From Neocallimastix lanati (nom. inval.) (lineage: Eukaryota > Neocallimastigomycota > Neocallimastigomycetes > Neocallimastigales > Neocallimastigaceae), in assembly GCA_016946835.1 (NCBI GenBank), contig JACVTC010000036.1:649501-713500 (forward strand): a DNA stretch of 64,000 nt, in the 5' to 3' direction. The position numbers and the translations under genes are program-made. Below the pieces are notes generated by a model. The model saw only the letters and a program-made list of their open reading frames with translations, made no database searches and was not told where the DNA came from. This document shows, piece by piece, positions 49,510 to 62,201 of this stretch. Position 1 is the first letter of the stretch, and each line of letters starts with the position of its first letter.

Positions 49510-50460
49510 GGTAGATTTTCTTAGTATATATATCAGCTAGAATATTTTATAATTTTATTATCTATAATTATACTTTTACATGAAATAGTTTCGATAAATC
49601 TCTGGAGCATTGATTCATTCAATGTAGGGATTTGTTCCATCAACTCATACCTAGAAATATAAGATTTGTCTATAAAGGATTGCCTTAAATACTCTAATGT
49701 AAATAGAAGAGTAATTAATAGCTGATGCTGGGTTATTATTAATATCATCACTAGTTTCTCTGGAAGTATCTTCCGTAGATTTTGTAGTCACCAAGGCCTC
49801 GATTGAAGCGTTTTGTAATGCTTTATTGTATTTTAAGGCGTCATTCTATTTTCTCTCACAAACAATGTATTTGACATAATCTATACTGTATTTTATTTCA
49901 TTAGCACATTCAACCTTAGGAAAATACGCCATGTACAAACAAATATCCACTCTACATTCATTTTCAGGAAGAGCATCATGAGATCCCACTCTTCGAATAC
50001 GTCCTATAATTTGATTAGCTTCCTCATAATTCCAATGAGGCGTTAAAATGTGTAATTGACGAAATCCATAATATCTACGCTTTCGGATAAAATATATATA
50101 TCACTTCCAAATAATACTTTTATAATCCTTCCATTTTTATTTATTTACTATTGAATAAATCTAAACGCTCCATCATATCTGGACAATAAACGTGAAATTC
50201 CATTGTTTTTTTTTTATGTTCTTTACCGATTTCTTTCAATTGCGGATATTCTTTATAACCGTTTATGAATGCTTTCTCTCTATATTTAGATGCTGCTTTG
50301 GAATCGTGCACATAGTGGTATCCCATGGAGCATAACTCATTGCTATTGACCTCTGTAAATTCTCTATAACAATAAAGTTTATCAATATCAGGATATAATG
50401 TACTCATTATTATAATAAATTTAATATCTCGTTGGTTTATTTTACATTTCATATTCTTTT
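49510..50460 (-). pseudogene. Large-DNA-virus-type (D6/D11-like) helicase relic
   Basis: On the minus strand, about 50060-49850, is the end of a superfamily 2 helicase: 'LHILTPHWNYEEANQIIGRI' followed by 'RRVGSHDALPENECRVDI'. The Q-x-x-GR-x-x-R motif VI with 'GSH..LPE..' after it is the wording of the poxvirus D6/D11, asfarvirus and related nucleocytoplasmic large DNA virus helicases, also found in cytoplasmic linear plasmids of yeasts; cellular SF2 helicases differ here. A charged C-terminal stretch follows (to about 49740). The neighbouring piece at 50452-50141 (about 88-103 residues, 'YREFTEVNSNELCSMGYHYV') may belong to the same relic, but I do not recognise it. The gene is broken, with several breaks, and no N-terminal helicase motifs are seen. 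It is best read as a fossil of an integrated viral or virus-like element. Its GC content is above the flanks. Confidence 0.6.
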
Positions 50461-50723
50461 TATTTATTTTAATATTTATTTTAATATTGAAATCATAAAT
50501 TAATATAATAGATTAAGATTATAAATTAATATTAATAATAAACATTATAATTTCTTGTTTATTATACCTTTATCTATACTAATATAATTTTAGACTGATA
50601 TTAAACTTTAAATAAAATAATAAAATCTATCAATATCTACATTAATAGTTTAAATAAATAAAAATAAAAATTATAAAATCATTTTATTTAATTTTCTAAT
50701 ATAATATATATATTAAATATTAT

Positions 50724-50772
<49 letters not shown>

Positions 50773-50960
50773 TTTTTATAAATTAAAAAAGTCATTAGTA
50801 ATTATTGTGTTAACATTTTTATAAATATTTTTTTTTAAAAAAAAATTTGTATATTTTATATATTTTAATAACTATTATATTATAATTATATAAAATAAAA
50901 AAAAAATAAATAAAAAAATAAATAAAATTATTTTAAAATAAAATTATTAATTATATCATT
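50461..50960. other. AT-rich spacer
   Basis: T run of about 44 at 50727-50770, other AT-rich sequence; nothing recognised. Confidence 0.6.
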
Positions 50961-50989
50961 GCTTTTTTTTTTTTTTTTTTATTTATTTA

Positions 50990-51450
50990 TTTATTTATTT
51001 ATTTCCGGTGTGTACTGCCTTTGGTTTCAGATCCCTCTCTCAGGAGCAGTGGGAATATTAAGGTAGTCACACCCTTCCATAAAGCCAGAATTGTCCCCTA
51101 CTGTACGAACCTTATTGCTGAGTGTTCAGCATTGGCGTTCTTACATTCCTATTATTGCTGAGAATTTTTCTAGTACTTCTTTTCCGGGTGTTTCTCTAGT
51201 TCATAAATTCCCTTTGAAGTAAGATCAATATAACCTAACTCATGAAAATATTTGTACTAGTTCTCCTTTGGCAAATGCATAAATGCCAGAAAGATTGTAA
51301 TTTAGTTGAATATATCTGCATCACACGTAGAATATATATCTACATGGACACATGAAATCATGTACCCAAATGCTAGTAATTCTCTCTTAAATATATAGTA
51401 CTAGCGCAACCCCCCCTTAATTAGTTCAGTATCTTTTCTAATAATAATAT
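50990..51450. other. Less AT-biased unique stretch, possible coding relic
   Basis: About 450 bp with near-normal composition, from a TTTA repeat to just before the MULE end. On the minus strand one frame gives 'KVRTVGDNSGFMEGCDYLNI' and 'PTAPERG' (around 51110-51035) and another piece 'YNLSGIYAFAKGELVQIFS' (around 51300-51240), with stops between. No family is recognised. It might be the edge of another old element into or beside which the MULE landed. Confidence 0.35.
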
Positions 51451-51692
51451 ATACAAGAGGGGGGGACATACTTTGAATGTATTGCATTTCCCAATGTTGA
51501 TTATAAATATTTAAATAGAAATAATAGAAATAATTAAATAAATAAATATTTTATTTTTTAAACATTAAAAAGTAAAATATATAATTATAAATATTTTATA
51601 TAATGGTTATAAAGGTTAACATTAAAATAATGAATAAGTAATAATATTAATTAAAATTTATAATTAAATTTATTATTATAATTGATATTAAA

Positions 51693-53176
51693 ATGGGCGA
51701 AAATCTAAAAATTGAATTTAGTGAAACTAATAAAGGAAAAGAACAAGTTATTATAAATATAATATTTAAATTTAATTTTTCAACTTTAAAGAAAAATAAT
51801 TCAAAAGTACATAGATGCGCTTAATACAGAATAAAGAAAAAAAAATAAATAAATGTAAATCTTTTATTATTTTTAAACAATAAGAAGGTGATCCTAAAGT
51901 ATGAAGATCTACATAATCATCTTGAAATAAGAGTGTGATGCATCTATATCAATAACAAAACATAGAACTAAAGAAGAAATAAGAAAAAGTTCTATCCCTT
52001 TTGATATAAGACCAAAACGAATATATAATGAAATTTCTAAAGAAGTGTGTTTTTTTTTGTGTCCTGAATATGATACAATAAGATCTCAAATAAAAAGAAA
52101 TTTAAAAAAAAAAATTACCTTCAGACTTAACAATATTTGATACAATTCGAATGAATCAGAATATTATAAAAACAGAAAGAAATGAAAATTTTATGATTTT
52201 CATTTCGAAAATTCTAATATTACTTTTTTTCAGTTACCATTCCAAACAAAATTATTTATACAATATAATATTAATATTTTTTCCCGATGGTACATTTAAA
52301 ATTGTACTAAAATGTGGTTACCAAGTATTTATTTATTACTAGAACTTTTGTTAAGGAATTGAATAGTTTTTAACACTACTTCCTTTTCAATATTAAAAAA
52401 AAAGGACCAAATAACTTATGAAGTGTTATTTGAAGAAATAAAGAAAAATGCCGAAATACATAATAATACTATAATTACACCGAAAAAATTTTCATTGTGA
52501 TTTTGAAAAAGGTATTTCTAATACTGTTAAAAAAGTGTTTCCTGGTATAAATTATCAAATATTGTACTTGGCATTATAAAAGAGCATTAGAAATTAAAAA
52601 AAAAAAAATAAAAATAAATAAATTTTGACGTAAAGAAGTAGAAAATAATATTGATTTATATATTCATTATAAGCTTATTTCAAACTTTCCTTTTATAAAC
52701 CTTGAATATATGAATGATATTTATAATAAAATTAAAAGTGAGTGTTTTGAACATAAATATGACAATTTTTTTTGGAATTTTTAGAATACTTTGGAATAAC
52801 TTATTTAAAAGATTATTATATTAAACATTGGAATTATTATGATAATATAGAGCATATAACAAATAATGCCTTAGAATCATCCAACAATTATTTAAACGAT
52901 TTATTTCCCAAAAAATCCTCAATTTTATAAAATTTTATTAACTTTACAAAAAGTAGATTCATTATTCTTTGATGATTATAAAATGAGAAAAAGTGGAGCT
53001 TGGTGAAAAAAAAAAAAAAATAAAGACGAAATTGATGAAATAAATGCCTTAATTAAATATTGCAAAAATATGGAAATTCCAATGAAAAAAAAAAAAAGGA
53101 AAAAAGAAAAAGAAATGAATTCGTTGAATTATGGTTGAAGTATTTAAGAGATTTAAATATTAAAATTATTAATTAA
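51693..53176 (+). pseudogene. MULE transposase with FLYWCH-like N-terminus, degenerate
   Basis: The start 'MGENLKIEFSETNKGKEQVI' and following 'NFSTLKKNNSKVHRC', with a Cys-Lys-x-Cys-like stretch and 'HNHLE' (near 51918-51932), resemble a FLYWCH-type zinc-binding domain. Then come 'TKEEIRKSSIPFDIRPKRIY' and 'RSQIKR', followed by the catalytic region: 'FPDGTFKIVLKCGYQVF' (52282-52332; first Asp), 'YEVLFEEIKKNAEIHNNTII' and 'CDFEKGISNTVKKVFPG' (near 52498-52545; second Asp) with an altered CxxH-type stretch 'GTWHYKRALEIK' nearby. C-terminal traces ('NNALESSNNYLND', 'KVDSLFFDDYKMRKSGAW', ending 'ELWLKYLRDLNIKIIN') cover the region of the third acidic residue. At least ten stops or frame changes interrupt it (e.g. 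TAG after 52338, A-run shifts near 52600, 53010 and 53085), so it is not functional. A second fragment of the family lies at 29195-29745. Confidence 0.75.
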
Positions 53177-53272
53177 AAAATAAATAATCAATATTTATCA
53201 TAAAAAATGACCAAATGAAAATGAACAATAAAATTTGTCGAATTACAATTAATTAATAGTTAAAATAATTCT

Positions 53273-53303
<31 letters not shown>

Positions 53304-53396
53304 AAAATCAGTGAATTGGATTTTTTTATTAACTGAAGCAACTATTTAAAAATTTTAATATTTTTATATAAATAAGAGTTTAAATATACTTATCAT

Positions 53397-53570
53397 AAAA
53401 GAAATAATAATATTTTTTTACAATTAAATATAATTAAATAATTATTTCAAAAGAAATAATAATATTTTTTTACAATTAAATATTATTAAATAATTATTTC
53501 AAAAGAAATAATAATATTTTTTTTACAGTTAAATATTATTAAATAATTATTTCAAAAGAAATAATTATAT
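53397..53570 (+). repeat. 52-bp tandem repeat, three and a part copies, inside the MULE 3' region
   Basis: Units begin AAAAGAAATAATAATATTTT at 53397, 53449 and 53501, with a partial unit at 53554. They differ by single substitutions and one T-run length change. Confidence 0.9.
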
Positions 53571-53732
53571 ATTCTATTAAAAAAGAATTATAAAAAATTA
53601 TAATTCAATTAAATATTAATAAAATATATATATAAAAAAAAATTTATTATTTATTTAATTATTAAGAAACAAGCCACATATAAAATACGCCATATTGTGA
53701 AATGAACAATTGTGAAATTCACTAGACTCGAC

Positions 53733-53805
53733 ATACTTATCTGCTATAAACATATATTAAATAGTTAAATTTTTAACTAATATTAATCTATTAACATAAT
53801 TACAT

Positions 53806-53838
<33 letters not shown>

Positions 53839-56422
53839 AGATCAGTTAAAACTAAATCCATTAGAATAAGGTATTAAATTTTTTTTTTTTTACAAGAAAT
53901 TAATATTAAATAATATAATCTCTATTTAATAAATTCATTGAAATTTTAAATTATTAAAAAAAAATATTTAAAATTTATGATCCTTAATAAATAGTTATAA
54001 CATATTGATTTAAATATTAAAATTACAAGTTATATTTATTTATTCAATTATTTTTATATTTTCCTTTTCTTTATTTTACCCCATAAAATAATGATATATA
54101 GTTTATGATCTAACTCTAATGAGAATAATGTTTTTTTTTTTTTTACTGTACTCCCCACAATATTTAAACAATTTTTATGTTAGGGTTAGTAATTATTTAT
54201 TATGAATTATACTACTGAACAATAAAATTTCATTTTAAAATTTTTATCAATGTTAATTGCTACAATATATGAATTGATATATTTAGTAACTCCGTAATAA
54301 CAGTAGTGATAATATAAATTATTATAATGTAATTAATAATATGGAACAAGTCATATTTTGATATCAATGCTAAATTAAATGAAAACATGTGATTAATAGT
54401 ACAAGAACTATTTCTCTAACTCAAAATACAAGCGATTTATCAGAAAATTAATTTTCTAAATCACGTGATATTATAATCTGAAATACAACAAAAACCATAC
54501 TTTGAATTTATATACAAGATCTTTTTTAGGGAAAAAAAAAAAAAAAACAAAAATATATAAATAGTTTAATAAATAAATAAATAAATAAATATAAATATAT
54601 GTAGTTAAATTTATATATATTCTCTCTATTCAACTGAGACTAATTTTTAATAAAATTTATATTAAAATTTTAAACAATTTAAATTGAATTAATTAGAATA
54701 TTATATTATAAATGAATATTAACTTTATATATATAGATATATTTTTTTTTTAATAAGATCATTTCGATCATTTTAAAATAACTATAAATTTTAATCTTAT
54801 TACAAAATATAATAATAATGTTCTGATCATTTATGAATTTCTTAAAAAATTAAGTAATAAAAATAATCAATCTAATAATATAGTAATAATAATAATATAA
54901 TTAATACTAATAAAAAAATTAAAAATTACAATATAAATAGTAATAAAAAAAAATAATTCCAAATAAAAAGTATAATTTTAAATCAAAACTAATATATATA
55001 TAAAGTAATGGTAATAAAATTAGTGAAAAATAATAATAAATAATAAAATAATAAAATAAAACTATATTGTTTTATATTATTTCTAATATTTTATCTATGT
55101 ATATTAAAGATTCATAATAAATTTATATTTATTATTTTAATAATCGTAAATAATGATCTCTTTTATTGTTAATAAAAATTTAAAAAATTTTTTTAAATGT
55201 TTTTTTTAATTGGATAAATAAGATGAATATTAATATAATTTTTTTTATCTATTTATAAATTTTATAATTATTATAGGATAAATATATATTATTATAATAA
55301 TCCTATGTTTCATATTAAATTTATCATATGTTGAATAAGATGTATAATTTATCATACTCTAATAATAGGATGTTGATATATTTTAAATAAACCAAAAAAA
55401 AAAATATATTTATATATCAATTATATAATAAATAATAATATTGAACATTATAATTATTAATGAATAGTATTAATAATATTGTTATAAATATTTTTATTAC
55501 TATGAATATTACTGCACACAATCACATTATTTAATTTATCAAAGTTTAGCTAATTTATCCAAATCATTGGAACAGCTTTAAATAATCCATCTCTTGTTTT
55601 TTATTGTTTGGCTTTTTTTTTTTTTTATTTTAAAAATAAAAATGAATAATAATAATAGTAGTAAATAATAATAATAATAATAACTATCAAATAAAAATAT
55701 AATTAAAATTAAATATAATTAAAATAAAATTAAGATAAAATTAAATATAATTAAATTTAATTTATTTTTTATTTTTTTATTTTTTATTTTGTTAATGAAT
55801 TAAGCAAATTAAAATTTATTTCTTTTTTTTTTGTTAATTTTAAATGAGATAAAAATAAAGTAAGAAAATAAAAATTTAAACCTTTTTTTTTAAATATTAT
55901 TTATTTATATTCATAAAATAAATTAATATATATTATATATTATATGTTAATGTATATTATATTAATACTTAATTGAATGGTTTAATATAAATATATTAAA
56001 ATAGATAAATATATAAATGTATAAATATATAAGTTTTAAATAATTTAAATAGATAAATATATAAATGTATGAATATATAAATTTTAAATAATTTAAATAG
56101 ATAAATTATTTAAATTTTTTTAATTAGTTTTTATCAAAAAAAAAAAAAATTTTTTTTTTAAACTTTAAAAATGATAATTTACATAATTAAAAAAAGGAAA
56201 CTTAACTTATCTTGAACTTGAAATATCTTGAAAAACAATAACCTTCGTTATTTATACTATTTTAAAAATATTGCTGTTTATACATACATACTATGAACAT
56301 TTATACTAAATAATAAAAATATTATAATAATATAAAAGTGATATTTTAATTCAAAAAAATTTTAATTCAAAAAAAAAAAAAAAAAGTGTTAATTCTTAAA
56401 AAATAAAAAATATTTTAAATAG

Positions 56423-56470
<48 letters not shown>

Positions 56471-59400
56471 ATATTTAATGATAATTATAACTTAACCAAT
56501 ATGTAAAAATAAATAATACATAATAAATTTATAATAATATAAAATTCTTTATCTATAAAATAATAAAGTTATCAACTTTTTTTTTTATAATTATGAAGTT
56601 GATTTTTTTGTTGTATTTCTTTTTTTAATATATTTTGTACTACCATATACCAAGTCTTCATAATTTTTCCTTTTTTTTTGATTAAAATTATTAAAATTAA
56701 TTAATAAATATATAAAATTTATTATATAAACATGCATGGTATATGTAATATATTTTTTCAATTTTAACATCATATAATACATTTTATTTCTTATATATAA
56801 TTAATATATGTATTAATAAATTATAATAAAAAATTATAATTAAGATAATAAAAAAATAAACTTTGTTTTTAATTTGAATTCTTTAAAAAAAATAAAAAAA
56901 CTTTCATTTAACAAATTCAAATTTTATGGTACAAAATTACAATATAATATAATATAATATAATATAATATAATATAATATAATATAATATAATATAATAT
57001 AATATAATATAATATAATATAATATAATATAATATAATATAATATAATATAATATAATATAATATAATATAATATAATATAATATAATATAATATAATAT
57101 AATATAATATAATATAATATAATATAATATAATAATACAGTTTAATATATATAATGTGATAATTGTATTGAATCATATTTGAATAATTGAATGATAACTT
57201 TTTTTCCTATTTTTCCTCTTTCAATTAACAGCAGCAGCAGCAACAACACCATAAAAAAATATATAATTTTTTTTCTTCCTTTTTTTTAATGGAATTATTT
57301 CATTTGTATAATTTTTATGGTTTATTTGATTTTTATTATTAGTATTATTACTTATTATTATTTATTATTAGTATTATTACTTATTATTATTTACTTATTA
57401 CTTATTAATTATTATTAATTGTTATTAATTATTTATTACTTATTATTTATTATTATTTATTATTAATATTATTACTTATTATTATTCACTTATTATTTAT
57501 TAATTATTATTTATTATTATTATTATTACTATTATTAATTATTTAATTATTTATTATTGTTATTATTATTTATTCATTTAATATTTATTTATTTATTCAT
57601 TATTCATTATCTAATTATATGGTATTTATTATTTATTATTTATTATTTATAACTATTAAATTTTAGTGATTACTATATATATTCAAGTTAAGCAATTTAC
57701 AAAATTAATAAAAATAGTAATAGTTACTAATAATTGATTTGAATAATATTATTTATATATAAATATTAACCTATTAACAAAAATAATTAATAATTAATAG
57801 AGCTATAATCGTATTAATATTCATCAATTATTATTATAAGATTTAATATTCATTTCGTTTGTAATGGAAATTTCAGATTAATTTTATAAAAATATTGCTA
57901 TAATTATAAAATAATAGAAAGGAGCAAGTTTTCACCTTTCTTTTTTTTTTCCACCTCAAATTCTTGGTAAAATAGAATTTTTAATTTAATTTATTTTAAT
58001 TATTTCCTATATTTATGTCACCTTATTGATTATATAATTTTATTAAAAAAAATTATTAAATATATACTTTTTAATATAAAATTGTTGATAGAAAAAAAAA
58101 AAAATTTTTTATTTTTTAAATTTATAAATTGATAAATATATATATATATTGATAAGATAAAGAAATTTTATAGAAGTAATGATAAAATTTTTTTAATATA
58201 TTAACTCTAAATAGTTATTTATCATTTATTTATTTAATATATTTATTTTTTTATTTATTTAACATTTATTTATTATTCATATATTCATTCATCCATTTAT
58301 TTATCACTTATGTTAATTTTTATATTTTTATTCATTTATTTACACCATTTATTTACTCATTATTTATATACTTAACTTATTTTTTATATTCCTATTTATT
58401 AATTTATTTAATTATTATCAATTCTATCTAGTTATCTATTTATTTATTTTTGATATTAAATTTAATCTTTTTTTTTTTTATTCTTTCTCTCTAATTTCCT
58501 CTTTCATAATAGAATATTAATGATAATTCTTCTAAAAAGTCAAAAAAAAAAAAAAAAAAAAAGTTGTGAGGAAATAAATTATTTTTCCGCATTTTATATT
58601 TAATGAATAATAATTAATGATAAAATTTTATATCTTTTGTCGGTATTGCTAACATTCCAAGGTAAGAAGAACGATTTTAATTTATCAAAATTCACAGAAA
58701 TAACAATAATCAATGATAATCTTATTAGAAATTGAAATATGAAAATTAATGTTATAAAGTTGATATTGAAAATATGAAAACAAAGATACCTATCACTGTT
58801 AATGTTACATAAATCTATGTTATATTATTTATGATTTTATTTATATCATTTTATAAAAGTATTTTTTAAATGATATAATTATTTTATTAAATAATTATAT
58901 TAAAATAAAAAGTAAAAATTATAATAAAAAGTAAAAAATATAATAAAAAGTAAAAAGTATAATAAAAAGTAAAAGGTTAGAATTAAAAAAGCTTTATATT
59001 TAGTTTCTTTTGTAAAAATAATTTTAATTTTTTTTTCATTATTGATTTTAACCTTTTTTTAATAATAATAATAATAATCATAATAAATAATTTGTATTTA
59101 TAATAATTATAATAATGATAATAATTATAATAAATAATAAATAATAAATAATAATTAATAAAAAAGTAATTATTTTTTTTTCTGTATTATAAATCATCAT
59201 TCAAAAAAAAAAAAAATTAATTTATTAATATATTAATTTATCCACACATCATGTGAGTAATATTAATTTGTGAATATCTGTTAATTATTAAATGTTAAAA
59301 AAAGAGACTTAATTAATTATAGAACTATAAATAATTTTTTATATTTTATATGTATTTATTTGTAAATCTTGTTTTATAATAAAAATTAAATAGCATTATT

Positions 59401-61973
59401 ATTATTATTATTATTTTGGTGCTTTAATAATTTCATTAACTCATATCATTCCATCTTTTATATATAAATATTAGTATATATATAAATTATATTGACTGTT
59501 ATTATAAATTGTATAATTTTAAAAGAATACTTAAATAATGATTATTTTTATTAATATTGATATTTTTAAAAATTGAAAAAAAAAAAAAACATTTTAATAA
59601 TTATATATATATATTTATTAATTGTTTTATTATTCAAATATTTTTTATTCAATTATTTATTATTTATTATTATTTATTTAATATTTAACATTTTAATATT
59701 TATTATTATTTAATCTTATTTAATATTTATTATTATTTATTTAATATTTAACATTTTAATATTTATTATTATATAATATTATTTATTATTTATTATTTTT
59801 TATTTAATATTTAATATTATTTATTTAATATTTAAATTATTTATTTAATATTTAATATTATTTATTTAATATTTAATATTATTTATTTAATATTTAATAT
59901 TTATTAATTAATTTGTGAAAAGTCATTATACTTAAAAGAATATTTTTATCAAAAAAAATTTTTATCACTAAGCATTTTTTTTGATAAAGATAAAAAAAAA
60001 TTGGAATTTTTTTGATAAATTTAATTTAAATTTATCACAATATATGAAGTAAATTTCAACCATTTTGTAATGGATTAGATTATTTTTTATTTGATAACTC
60101 AAATATAAATTGGTAACATTTTATATTTATTTATTGGATCTATTAATTAATATATATTATAATATAAAGATAATATATAGAATCGAATATTCATATCTGC
60201 TTATGATAACTTTAATTTCTTTTATTTTGAATATTAATTTTTTTTTTTTAATTTTATTTTTTTTATTTTTTATTTTATTTTCACTTTTGACCGTTATATA
60301 ACCTTTTATTATCGAGTTATTTTAGAAAAATAAGAGAATTAATTGATATAAAATATTTTTATTTATTTATTTATATATTTATTTATGAATTGTATATAAA
60401 TATATAATTATAAATACATTTGTATTTAGAATATATTGATGCATTTTTATTTTATTTTCTATTTAAGTTTTATTTTCTATTTTATTTTAAAATTATTTTA
60501 AATTTTATAAGTTTATATATTATTATATTATACTTTTCCTGTTTTAATAAATTGATTTAAAATGGGTTTAATATATTGGTAATTATTTATAATTTTATTT
60601 TTGTTTTTTGAAGAAAAACTAAGTTAATATATTAAATAAATATAGTAAATTTAGTTTATAAATAAATAAATATAAATAAATAAATTAATAAATATAAATA
60701 AATAAATAAATATAAAAACTAAATATATTATAAATAAATTATAAATAAATAAATAAATATATATATTTTTAATAATTATTTATTTAGTATAAATAAATTT
60801 ATATATTCATATTATTATATAATATTACATTATTAAATTAATTAGGACCAAAAATTTTTATTTAATCAATAATTTTTTTTTTCTTTTAATTTTTTTTCTT
60901 CTTTTATTTTAATTTTTCTGTTACTGTAATTTGGAATTAAATAAACAACATGAAATTACTAAAAGAAATTTATGTTTAATAGTAAAAATAAAAGTAAAAG
61001 AAAATTTTTAAAACAATCAAATTATGTTTATTAAAAAGTTATATTACTGTATATAATATAAAAAAATTATTATTCAAAATTTATACATCATTCAAAATTT
61101 AAAAGAATCAACCTATATATTAAATGTAATTTATTATTATATATTATTTTTTTCCTAATATACGTTAAAATTTGGTGTATTTTAATAAGTAAAAAAAAAC
61201 AAAAACAAAATAAGAAAAAAAATATTTTATAGATATAGAAATAATTAATTTCAATAAAAAATTATTTATTAAAAAATAAATTTCAATTATTTAGTATAGT
61301 AAAAAGGAGATTTTGAATTATATATATATTATAATTTTCGTAATTCCTTATATATATATATTCATATATTTTTATTTTCTTCAGAAATAGTTTATATTTT
61401 TCTATTATAAATAGTATTTTTAAGTTATTTTTATATTTATTAATTAAATATTTTAGTTTGATAAAATATAATACTTATAAATATAATATATATATAATTT
61501 ATAATTAAAACAAAAGTGTTACAGCATCAAAATTACACATTTTCAAACAAATTAACTATAATTTATTATAAATAATACAAAAGAATTTTATTTTATTATA
61601 TAATTATAATTCATAATTCATATATATATATATATTTTTATTTTTTATTTTTTTTTTTTTTTAAGAAAAAAGATTAATTTAATTTCATTTTTATTATTGA
61701 AAAAAATAAAGAATATATATATATATATTTTTCTTAAAAATGAAACCTTGACAATATTTCAATTTATAATATTTTTTATAAAAAAAAAACAATACTTCTG
61801 ATAAAAAAAAATTATACCAATTTTTAAGTAATTTTAAAAATCAAGTTTATAATATATATCTATATTAATTTATATATGTATCACAAATTGTTTTAATATA
61901 CAAAATATTTATATATACATTCAACCACAACAGAAAAAAAAATTTTTTTATATATTAATTATCAAAGTCACTT

Positions 61974-62007
<34 letters not shown>

Positions 62008-62201
62008 TTATACCGTCATTATTATAAATATTTAAAACTCAATTTTAAAACAAATATTATATCTTTATTGATTAATAACACTAATTTATATTTAATAAAA
62101 AAAAAATAATACTAATACAAATAATACTAATACAAATAATACTAATTATAATAATAAATATAATAATAATAATTGTAATATATTTATGAAAAAGGGTCAA
62201 T
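53733..62201. other. Long gene-free AT-rich spacer
   Basis: No coding region, RNA gene or transposon was recognised in about 8.4 kb. It contains the AATAT array (56941-57133), A run 56423-56469 (47 bases), ATT repeats (57340-57660), a 47-bp two-copy repeat near 56010-56105, repeats of AATATAATAAAAAGTAAAA near 58905-58975 and ATTTAATATTTAATATT repeats at 59640-59905. TCACGTGATATT at 54462 resembles a site near 35426. The last part should contain the promoter of the gene at 62202. Confidence 0.6.
56941..57133. repeat. Pure AATAT pentanucleotide satellite, about 38 copies
   Basis: About 193 bp of AATAT repeat with no interruption that I can see, ending AATAATACAG. Being uninterrupted, unlike the other microsatellites here, it is probably young and length-variable. 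The minus-strand frame through it is a repeat artefact. Confidence 0.97.

Larger units (their letters stand above)
51455..53732 (+). mobile_element. Decayed Mutator-like (MULE) DNA transposon
   Basis: Termini are inferred from the left GC-richer end (GGGGGGGACATACTTTGAAT at 51459, then TTGCATTTCCCAATGTTG at 51482) and the right end, whose reverse complement carries GAATTTCACAATTGTTCATT then TCACAATATGGCG. The doubled ATTTC-CAA motif matches the ends of the MITE at 38584-39151. Between them lies the transposase relic (51693-53176) and a 3' region with a 52-bp tandem repeat (53397-53560). Exact boundaries and target duplication could not be fixed. Confidence 0.6.

Noticed and set aside
56937-57176. 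79-residue minus-strand frame
   Set aside because: Read from the AATAT satellite.
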